The notes beneath the pieces are model-generated. The model did no database searches, was not told the DNA's origin, and saw only the letters and a program-made list of their open reading frames with translations. From NCBI GenBank assembly GCA_905221605.1, contig CAJNDS010000803.1, positions 1-64,000 of the forward strand: a stretch of 64,000 nucleotides of DNA, in the 5' to 3' direction. Made by a program: the position numbers and the translations under genes. Of the stretch, positions 56,190-64,000 are shown piece by piece. This DNA is from Symbiodinium natans (Eukaryota; Sar; Dinophyceae; Suessiales; Symbiodiniaceae). The number at the start of each line of letters is the position of its first letter. Position 1 is the first letter of the stretch.

Positions 56190-57138
56190 GAAGTTCATGC
56201 CAACTCGTGGGTATTTTGCTTGCAAGAGGTGCGGTTCAGCATCTCACCAGCATTGAAGGTCCCATGAGCTTTTCCGTGCATGGCCCTGCATGGCAGCGTT
56301 CCTGAGCACATTCGATGATTGGTACTTGCCCCGCCTGTGGCAGTTCTGGGGGCAATCTAGCTTTGAAGCCTAGCCGTGTGCACGCAATTTCGAAGGCCAA
56401 GCGCGTGGCATGAACAAACCGGAAACCCGATCCAAGAAGGAAAACCCGGAAAAAACAGGGTAACCAATCCCAGGAAAAGGGTCTATAGCAAGTACAACGT
56501 CGTCTGGTTCATGCATATTCACGCAACAGTCGCGTGGCCATTTCCCATGCTCTACTTTGCATCACACTGAGGTGATTTACCTCGCCCATGCCAAATTTGT
56601 GCACTGACAAATCTGGTCGTCTTTCGACCAAAGCTGCAAAGACTCTGTGGCAATGCTTCTGGAAGCCGATGGTCGCGTGGAAGCGCGGTGTGTCTCCAGG
56701 CTGTGTACATATCGAGCAGCAATACTGCAGCACCACAGCATAGCCAGTCACGGTCTGGTCTGCGTGGTCTGAATCAAAAACCTTGGTTTGACCCATGCTG
56801 ATCGCTCTGGCAATGCATGCACCTGAGGCAAAGTGCGACGGCCATTTGGGCCACATCTTTGATCCTGATCACGGCGCCAAGCGCACCAACCAACGGCACT
56901 GCGCGACTCGAAACGATTGCTTGGTGTCGGCTTGCTGGCACTGCTACCATGTTCCGACTCGTTTTGAAGTCAGGTGTCCGGCAAAATGCTCAGCCTAGTG
57001 CCGCGTTCCATGCATACATGGCCACGCCGCTGTCAGGTGAATGACACGGCCATCCAGTACGTCATGTATCCTCCTCCAGCAGGAACTGAGGAAGGCGGCA
57101 AGCTGGTCTTGCCAGCCACTGGCACAACTTCGTCTTAG
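56190..57138 (+). CDS. Peptide-methionine (R)-S-oxide reductase (MsrB-type), multi-exon, partial reading
   Basis: Reduces methionine-R-sulfoxide in oxidised proteins using a catalytic Cys. Exons: 56190-~56238 (GYFACKRCG, the first Zn-binding CxxC pair); 56642-56691 (AMLLEADGRVEARC); 56828-56902 (AKCDGHLGHIFD ... TNQRHC); 57037-57138 (VNDTAIQYVMYPPPAG, ending in TAG). The junction 56691/56828 rebuilds the second CxxC pair (C|AKC) before GHLGHIF. The junction 56902/57037 gives RHCVN, matching the catalytic R-x-C-x-N of MsrB, with Asp in place of the usual Ser after Asn. Donors at 56239 and 56903 read GC. The exon with the usual CGWP segment (expected at 56240-56640) was not found, nor the N-terminus. 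Confidence 0.8.
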
Positions 57139-57400
57139 CTCGCTAGGAAGACCAACCGGAAACATCAACCATTTGACATCTTAGATACTTCCTTAGTTGA
57201 CTTCCGTGCTGGCCCTTCGAAAAAATCTGTTTGTGTTGAATCTGTCTGAACGTGGTCCTTAGCCGAAGACATGTCTTAACGTCCGCATCCTTCGACCTTG
57301 ACAGCCCCAAACAGGAAGTTCTCACAGAAAATCCACAGAACACTTCAGTTGGGCTTTACATGGTTTCACCTTGGCTGGTGGAAGCTATTGTCCATGCCAG

Positions 57401-57528
57401 TTTGGCATCTATGTGACAGCAAGGGGAGGCAAGTGTCTAGCACCAGAGTAATCCGGAGTATATTTGAAGAAGGGCAGGAACCACACTCTTGCCTACCCCA
57501 GCTTGAGCAGATGTGCTGCTTGGAATAG
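57401..57528 (+). CDS. Coding-like exon, unassigned
   Basis: Begins after a CCAG acceptor with WHLCDSKGRQVSSTRVIRS and runs to a TAG at 57528. It could be a terminal exon of an unlocated gene. No family recognised. Confidence 0.3.
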
Positions 57529-57989
57529 GAATCCAGCCGCATTGTAAGAGGAGGGAGGAGAAAAAGTCTGCCATGACCGCGCTTGCTGCACTGACTGGCA
57601 CGAAGCCATGCCTTCAAAGGCAGAGGCTCTTCTACGCATGACGTTGAGCAGCTTCGAGAACTAAAAAAAGCACCCCACCTCGGCCTGCACTCATGCGAAG
57701 ACACAGAAGCATAGATGTCCACAGCGGCACAAGGGGTCCGTGGAGGGTCCATAACGCCAAAAACGTGCAAAGGGAGTCTGTAAGGAGGCCGCCCCAATTC
57801 CCCCCTGACTACTAAAGACGAATACCAGAGGGTACTGTGCCCAAAGCTGGTGTTTGCTGAGGGGTTTGCTCATTTTTGGGGTTTGGCGCAGCCTGGTTTG
57901 GCCTTGCTTGCCCAGCCCACTGCCATAGCTCCCTTCTCTCCTGCTCCCTTCTCATCGCTGGCCTCGGGTCCCTGGCACTGTTGTTTGTG

Positions 57990-58262
57990 AATTGTGGCGC
58001 ATTCTGGTTGTTCCACGCCCTCCGTGGCGAAGTCCCCTCGGCGGAAAATCACTTCCGATGTCGTCAAGAAGCAATTGAGCGACTTGCTGTCCGATGTTCC
58101 CTGTCCGGTCAACATGCTACGCCGGGAAAGCAGACCTTCCATGCCTTCGGGAACAAGATCGGTGAGCAGTATTTGGGAGATCGCAAGGATTACTGGGTAG
58201 CTTTTAACTCGAACCCAGTGGCTACTGCGCCATTCTGTGCGGTGGTGGTGTTTGGTCTCGAC
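57990..58262 (+). CDS. Coding-like stretch, frame uncertain
   Basis: Two + frames look partly coding: one gives SPRRKITSDVVKKQLSDLLS at about 58030-58100, the other GNKIGEQYLGDRKDYWVAF at about 58150-58215. A splice between them is possible. No family is recognised. Confidence 0.3.
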
Positions 58263-58391
58263 AGCCACTAAACCGGGAGAGACCAGATGGGCAGTGAGGT
58301 CTCGACAGCTGGGCGGTGTGAAAGGTGCCAATTGGCGTGTCATCCGTCTCGGCTTCAACACTGAGAGCTGGAAGTTGCTGCCAGTAGTATA

Positions 58392-58733
58392 TTAGCTCCA
58401 GCGCCGCCTCGAGGCTGAATTCCCACAGCTGGAGCTCCCTCCGGGGGCACTTGCATGGACGGTCAGCAGCCGACTTCTCTGCTTCTCTTGCTGATGCGCA
58501 GCTCGTTTTGGAACCTTTGCGCATTGCTTCGCTGTGAGCTCTCGGCCCGGCTGCAGGTCGCCCCTCTGCCTCTTGGAGCGCCGCAACACATCGCAACACT
58601 CCTGAGTGGGAGTGGGAGTTGGTGTTGGAGCCGCGGGTTCTTCTGCATCAGGGTTGGCATCCAGCTCCTGCGCCTGCTGGTCCCATTTCAGTTCCAGCAT
58701 GAGTTTACATGTACGTGCGAATTTACATGACAT
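58392..58733 (-). CDS. Hypothetical minus-strand ORF with a (TP)n linker
   Basis: A 113-codon frame with an acidic segment, APTPTPTPT and a Lys/Arg/Gln-rich region. The composition is compatible with a disordered nuclear protein, but no conserved domain is visible and all secure genes are on +. Confidence 0.25.
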   Translation of the reverse strand: MSCKFARTCKLMLELKWDQQAQELDANPDAEEPAAPTPTPTPTQECCDVLRRSKRQRGDLQPGRELTAKQCAKVPKRAAHQQEKQRSRLLTVHASAPGGSSSCGNSASRRRWS

Positions 58734-58739
58734 CTTACC

Positions 58740-59765
58740 AAATATCGATCCGCAGAGGGTGAAAACATTCCTTGTTGGGCATACATCCCTACAGTTATTG
58801 TTTACTTGACTCTTATGCCTTCGTCAAGACTCGTATTCTTATCAGTGATCAATACTCGTAGAACTAACACCGTTGTAAAAAGGTTCTGAGCATTTTGATC
58901 ACGACCAGGTCTTCTACCGCTCCTTTCCTCCTCGCCCTCGCCACTGCCTTGACCTGTGCAGCCGCCTTACAGCCCCCACATGCACTGGAGAGCAGCACGC
59001 CAACCTACAGTGCCGTCGCTGGGCCACTCAGGCGGCCACTCCTCCTCCCCAGCATTGCCGTGCGTCCTGTGGTTTTGTGTTGCGCTTCAGTCTAGCCACC
59101 TGGCCACGCTACTCCACCTACTCCGCCTTCAACCGCACAAAACATCCCTCATCACGGTCTGCCACTGCTCTGGACCAAGATGTACTGCCGAGGCTGACCT
59201 CCCACCACGGTCAGCATGACTCCCCTTTAGGACCTGATACAGCTACTGTAGCATCGTGTTGCTCATAATGGTCGCAATCTGGTGCCTTGCTCTGCGTCCT
59301 CGTCCCATGCTGACTTGCCTGACTTTGTGAACGCTCAGCGTCTGCTCAAAAAGCCGGAGTCTTCGTGACAGTGAAGGCTTCGACCTCCTTTTCTGTAGCT
59401 GTGCAGTTGTGCTTGTCACTTGCTACCGCAAGATGCGGCCTTTTCTGGATGCACGGCTTGCCGGAGAGATTGATGTGGAGGTGCCGCATAGGCTCTGTGT
59501 ACTTTCTCTGGATGCGGGAGGTTTTGCGGCCAACTTGTTGAATGAATGAGCTGTTGAAGTGTAGCATGAGTGCGGCATCACGTGTGAACCGCCAGGAGGT
59601 TTAGGTTACTCATGGAGTTTCTTAAATGCGCTGTTGTATATTTGTTGCCTTAATATCAGCTCGTGATCAAGCTTGGGCCCTTGAGCACTGGACTGTGCTG
59701 AATATGTGTCTTGGCTGGGCTCGAAGCATGAGCGTGAAGTAGTGATTTCGCAGTAGGCAGCAAAG
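58740..59765. other. Gap upstream of the F-box/LRR gene
   Basis: A Ser/Ala/Pro-rich + frame at 58895-59095 (LLALATALTCAAAL) looks like a hydrophobic leader but is not followed by anything recognisable. No promoter motif or spliced-leader relic is seen before the ATG at 59770. Confidence 0.4.
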
Positions 59766-59769
59766 AACG

Positions 59770-60873
59770 ATGGGCTTCCTTGCGCAGCTGGATGCTGCAG
59801 TCTTGGGTCGAATTTTGTCATCACTTTCTCAGCGGCAAGCGCTTGCGTTGACGATACTCGCGCAAGACTGGCTGCAATTGGTGTGTACACGTCTTTGGCG
59901 GCTGGTCGTAAGCCCAGACCTTTCACCTGGCCTTGCACAAACTGCTGCCAGACACTGCATCCGTCTGCGTGAAGTTGTCTTTCAATCAAGTCAGGCAGAG
60001 GATGCTAAAGGTTTTTGGGCACATGCCGCAGCAATCTGGCGCTTACTAGCCACTCCGGCTCCCATGAGGCAGCTCATTGTTCGGGGTTCGGGCGAGGACA
60101 TCAAGAGAGCTGCTGTATTCCTTGCTGAGTTGCAGCAAGCAGCTGGCAACTGCAAGAATCTTCAGATTTTTCATGTGGAGCACTTCTCTGCAGCTGACGA
60201 CGGTGCCATGCAGCTCCTGCTCAAGTTCTGCGCAGTCTTGCATCTCACATCTTTGAGACTGCGCAATTGCAGTTTGAAGGCTTCTGCCTGTGGTGTAATG
60301 TGCAACGAACTTCAGGCTTCGCCGGTACTTGGCACTCTCTCGCAGCTTGACCTATGTCAGAACAATCTGTCTGAGGAAGGGGCCGCAGCGCTGGCTGGCT
60401 TGCTTCCGAGCATTCCAGAACTGCATGATCTTTCACTGTCTGGAAACGGACTTGGTCCTGCTGGCTTAGCGGCACTGGTGCATGGGCTTCCAGCATCGCT
60501 CACGCATTTGGATCTGTCACTAAACGGGCTGGGTACCGTGGGCCTTGCAGTTTTATTGGAAGCGAATCTACAATCCCTGGTGTCCTTGAATGTGCGCGCC
60601 AACTGGCTCGGATCGAGCGACATTGACGTGCTGCCCCGCCTGCTGCAGTCGATGAGAAGCCTTGCAAGCTTGGACATCGCGCTTCTTGGCTGCTTTCAAC
60701 ATGCTTCAGCGTCATACAGGGCCATGTGGGCCATGTGCAGGAGGATGCCCAGGTTTGTCGGAGTTCGGAGTTTGTCGCGTGTTGGCTTGGCCTCTAGCAT
60801 TCGCAGCCTGGCATTACGGCATGACGATGTACGACGCAGCTTGTTGCTCGAGTTGTCTCCGCCTAGATTTTAG
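59770..60873 (+). CDS. F-box-like / leucine-rich-repeat protein
   Basis: An uninterrupted 367-codon ORF with ATG start and TAG stop, the longest non-repeat ORF in the window. Residues 5-45 (LDAAVLGRILSSLSQRQALA ... WLQLVCTRLWRLV) resemble an F-box: a Leu-rich helix pair ending in a conserved Trp before a Leu/Arg helix. Residues about 155-300 hold leucine-rich repeats of the ribonuclease-inhibitor type (LSQLDLCQNNLSEEGAAALA; LHDLSLSGNGLGPAGLAALV; LTHLDLSLNGLGTVGLAVLL; LVSLNVRANWLGSSD). F-box/LRR proteins bind Skp1 through the F-box and present LRR-bound substrates to SCF ubiquitin ligases. The F-box call is weaker than the LRR call. Unlike its neighbours the gene shows no intron in the ORF. 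Confidence 0.85.
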   Translation: MGFLAQLDAAVLGRILSSLSQRQALALTILAQDWLQLVCTRLWRLVVSPDLSPGLAQTAARHCIRLREVVFQSSQAEDAKGFWAHAAAIWRLLATPAPMRQLIVRGSGEDIKRAAVFLAELQQAAGNCKNLQIFHVEHFSAADDGAMQLLLKFCAVLHLTSLRLRNCSLKASACGVMCNELQASPVLGTLSQLDLCQNNLSEEGAAALAGLLPSIPELHDLSLSGNGLGPAGLAALVHGLPASLTHLDLSLNGLGTVGLAVLLEANLQSLVSLNVRANWLGSSDIDVLPRLLQSMRSLASLDIALLGCFQHASASYRAMWAMCRRMPRFVGVRSLSRVGLASSIRSLALRHDDVRRSLLLELSPPRF

Positions 60874-61189
60874 TGGCCGCTGTTGGCAGCACACATGCGC
60901 ACGCCTGCCACCTGTGACATTCTGTGACTCTTAAGAAGGGCGACAGGGCGAGCTTTACTCTGCATCGCTTGTTGTGTAAACTCAGGGCTTATATACTCAG
61001 CAAGTGTCAGCAGTTCAGCTCCTTCTCCGAGAGATCGCTCAGACATCAGGGTTGGAGTGCCCTGACAAAAGCAAAACCAAAAGTCTCCGAAGATCACGAG
61101 CTCTTGAGCCATTGGTTGCTATTGGGAATGGGAGCCTCGCGATCTTCTGCGACGCTGCGGTAATCATGGTGTCCAGCAAGCCTGTGAAG

Positions 61190-62945
61190 GAAATAAGCGC
61201 AGCGATGGTTGCTGCCACAGCTGTGCCATTGGCCCTAAACTGGACAGACGTCATCAAGACCCGCATGCAAGGCCCTTTCGTGGCTCATGTTGAATCCCCG
61301 CCAGAGCATGACCGTGCTTTCTAGCCCTGACCATGTTCTTGGCCGTCAGGTGCCCCTTCTGCAGGATGCACAGCTCCGGCCTACACTGGCGGCTTTCTGA
61401 GCGTTGCGAACCGTATTGTTGCCGAAGAAGGACAGCCGAATCGAAGATTCTGATATCGGAGTGTCGCAACTTTGTGTTGCAACTTTGTAGCTTAGAACGT
61501 ATGGACTGAAGGACTCCTGGCATTGTGGTCTACAGGCATGCTTGCATCCTTGGGACATTTATCTCAAGTGTGAGTTTCAGAATTTAAGCCATCAAGACAA
61601 TTTTGTTCTCGCACCGCCCTCAGAAGTATTAGGGGAGGCTCTCGAACAGCGATCATGCTTTGTATAGACTGCCACTACACAGGATGGATGGTGCAAGACT
61701 CCCTGCAAACCTCTCAAACATCTCAAACCTGTCCTTGACGCCTAGGACGTGAGTGCACCGTGGTTGGGACGCGAATTGGAGCATATCCAGCAGTTCGAGA
61801 CGGCCTCTCCATGGTGGCCAAGGCAAGGCACTTCAGCCGTGCCAGAGCATGTGTACCCAAGACTGCCGATGTCATCCGATGTTTGTCGGCCTTTGTTCTT
61901 TGATGTTGCAAGTTGGTCTACCTGACAGGGGAAAAGCGGCGGTGAGGCGGCTTAGCAGACATTCACAGACATCTCCTATCTGAAGCCGTTTGTTCTTTTT
62001 TGTTCCTGCGAAGCAGTTGTTCACCAAGCGAGGCAGGCCTGGGCAGCAAGTTTAGTGCCGGTGTGGTTCTGGGGGCGTTGTCGGGCCTGCTTGCAAGCCC
62101 TTTCGACTTGGTGCGGATCAGGCCACTCCTGAGAAATCTAGCAAGTCTCTAGCATACTCACATAATGTGGTACGCGAATGAAACTACACTGTGAGAGCGT
62201 GAGCATATGTCAGCACGTGTCGGCCATGCAGGGTCCAAGCCGAAGCTGGGAGATGCGACAATGGCATTCTTACAACCGGACTGCGTGCCGGACATCCTCA
62301 ACGAATCCATGGCACGGCTGCCTGTCGGACATGGTGCACGGACACTATTGACTACTGGATACTATCAGTTCTGTCAGTTCTATTTCTTTCGCTTCTGCGC
62401 ATGCATGGCGTAAGTTTCCATGTGGGTGTCTCACAAAGCTCACAAGAGGTCTGCAGTCAGGGTGTTTGGCCTCCATGTTTGCAGTTGAAGGTGTCTGGCT
62501 TCAAAGCTGTGTTGAACAACGGTCTTCTCAGCATCTTCAGAGGATCGGCCATCAACGTCGCCTTAAGCTCAGTCGAACAATGTCTAGCATCTCGGGCAGG
62601 ACAGAGCGGGGCACATGTAGCCCATGCCAAGTCCTGACACCTGACAGGTTCGCAGCGTGTGCATGACTGTTGGGACAGTGCCGGTCTACGAGCATCTCAG
62701 CAGCAAAAACCATGCAGAAACACAAGGCCCGTCACGGCCCGGATCTCTAGGCTTTAAAAGACACTGCAGTCAGCCGATTTGGCCCTGCGAAGATATCTAT
62801 TGGAAGTTCACTTCGCTCCTTCGAGTCGCTCTTGCGCCTGTAGAGAGTGGTCATGACGGTTATGACGGTTATGACCTTTGTCGTACGCGCTACGCCACTT
62901 CCTGCCGCGGCGGCAGTCGCTTTGACGATGCCCGGGGATCTTCGG
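61190..62945 (+). CDS. Mitochondrial carrier family protein (dicarboxylate/UCP-like), multi-exon
   Basis: An inner-membrane solute carrier built from three ~100-residue repeats of two helices. Exons joined in phase: 61190-61271 (TDVIKTRMQ, first signature); 61374-61430 (APAYTGGFLSVANRIVAEE); 61512-61553 (LLALWSTGMLASL); 61746-61822 (RECTVVGTRIGAYPAVRDGL); 62033-62121 (GALSGLLASPFDLVRIR, a canonical P-x-D-x-x-R signature); 62232-~62300 (VQAEAGRCDNGILTTGLRAG); ~62491-62556 (NGLLSIFRGSAIN); 62648-~62690 (VRSVCMTVGTVPVYEHL). A candidate third-repeat exon is at ~62865-62941 (AVALTMPGDLR). The second-repeat words VQAEAGR and TTGLRAG and the R-x-G-x-Y after repeat 1 point to the dicarboxylate/oxoglutarate/uncoupling group. 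In the first signature the usual Pro is replaced (LNWTDVIK). Several donors read GC or GA. First and last exons not located. Confidence 0.82.
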
Positions 62946-62949
62946 TATT

Positions 62950-64000
62950 GGTGACTGGCACGAAAGCATTCGCAAATCCCCATCGAGGGAAGTCAAGGGT
63001 CGGTCGACTGCTGCAGTGCTTATGGCGTGTACTTTCATGGCCTGCCATGTGTCACCCTGCTTGGGATGGTGTGGTGCGTACGCCCCGGCATGGCGCCAAG
63101 TTCGGCACTGTGGCCAACCAATGCATCAAGAACTCGTCATTTTCATCCAGCTCGTCCTGGTGTCCATGCGCCATGGTTCCGTCAATGGCTCGGTGGTCAG
63201 CTGCATTTGACACAGGCTTTGATTCGGGAACTTCTTTCTGCTTTGAGCGAGGGCAAGCCATTCAGGACACTGATTCGGTCCACCAGAAGATCCCATGGTG
63301 GGTGTCGATCCGTCGTGGCTCAAGCTTGATAGAGGGTTGGGAGCGCTTCAGCTTGTGCTGCTGCAGCTACGCCCTGTGGATCTTGGAAGGGGCATATATT
63401 GCCAGAAGCCAGTGCACTTAAACTCCACAGTCTTGCCGATAGCTCCGATAGCTACCGTCCGGAGCTTTGCATTTTGTAATCGCTCCGGGCACAGTTCTCG
63501 ATTGTCTTTGTGCTTCTTATACAGGAACTTGTCACCGACTTTGTTTGCCGTCTCGAGCATTTGGCAAGGGAGCCTTGCTCAAAACAACTCAACACCGTCC
63601 ACTCAGCGTGGTGGAACCACATGGGTCCTATATATCTCCTGCTCACACCACGCTCGCTGCAAGGCACGCCCTGCGGGATACCTTCCCGTTGCAACTCTAC
63701 TGCTCTGGCGTGGGTGGTTTCGTCCCGTGTGCGCACAGCCAATCCAGAGAGGACTGGCCACACAGACCACAGTGCGAAGTTTGCCTATGCCAAGTTCAGG
63801 TAGGGGCCGCTGTTCGCTTCTCACCTGTTTCGCTTTACCATCGACCTGCGCGTTGCCCAATTCAATTGGCCAAGACACGGAGGTCATGGTAGTACTGTAC
63901 TGACAGACGTTGCCCACAGGCATGTCGCCCTAATCACTGTCCGCTCTGTATTGGACACCATGCCCAATGTTTCACGAAGCTGGAGAGAGACTGTCCGGAA
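62950..64000. other. Window end, open in many frames, unassigned
   Basis: Several + and minus frames stay open between 63027 and 63923, including a 202-codon + frame (63295-63903) and a minus frame (63348-63560) with GDKFLYKKHKDNREL. None can be named. The last carrier exons should be here; a frame near 63020-63075 (GVYFHGLPCVTLLGMVW) is a possible carrier helix but is not secure. Confidence 0.35.

Noticed and set aside
63295-63903. 202-codon + ORF at the window end
   Set aside because: Four or more other frames are open over the same bases and no conserved motif supports any of them.

Overview
The window reads as eukaryotic nuclear DNA, most likely from a dinoflagellate (a Symbiodiniaceae-like alga is my best guess; this is inference). 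Reasons: almost no long open frames, yet short stretches of clearly conserved protein that join in phase across short introns; introns that end in AG followed by a G-starting exon; many 5' splice sites that read GC or GA instead of GT; a plastid-type HMA1-like metal ATPase; degenerate CCCTAAA-type telomere-like motifs; long microsatellites. I see no operons, Shine-Dalgarno sites, CRISPR, rRNA or tRNA.

Layout. 1-10 kb: repeats, foldbacks, poly-G and unassigned sequence. 10.1-22.8 kb: one gene of more than 20 short exons for a P1B-type heavy-metal ATPase of the HMA1/P1B-4 kind, interrupted by a 1.6-kb AT-rich island (11.4-13.0 kb), a small satellite (18.1-18.4 kb), a 29-base G run and a 300-bp CTG/CCG array. 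23.6-30.2 kb: an ATG-led possible first exon, a BTB/POZ-like exon and a run of coiled-coil exons ending in a 234-codon coiled-coil exon. 32.2-32.5 kb: a METTL21-like methyltransferase fragment with an apparent frameshift. 32.9-54 kb: mostly unassigned, with isolated coding-like exons, a duplicated exon-like unit (42.1 kb) and a 0.9-kb TG block (51.4-52.3 kb). 54.7-57.1 kb: the end of a Gly/Lys/Pro-rich protein gene, then a methionine-R-sulfoxide reductase (MsrB) gene. 59.8-60.9 kb: an uninterrupted F-box-like/leucine-rich-repeat ORF. 61.2-63 kb: a mitochondrial carrier gene with at least eight exons.

Every gene that I can identify lies on the + strand. The long homopolymer G runs and all five TG microsatellites are also oriented G/T on the + strand, which fits a one-directional gene cluster with strand-biased composition. 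The recognisable genes are metal transport, methionine repair, protein turnover (F-box/BTB adaptors), mitochondrial transport and a methyltransferase; nothing in the sequence ties them into one pathway. Exon boundaries were inferred by eye from protein conservation, phase and splice signals; no transcript or database was available.
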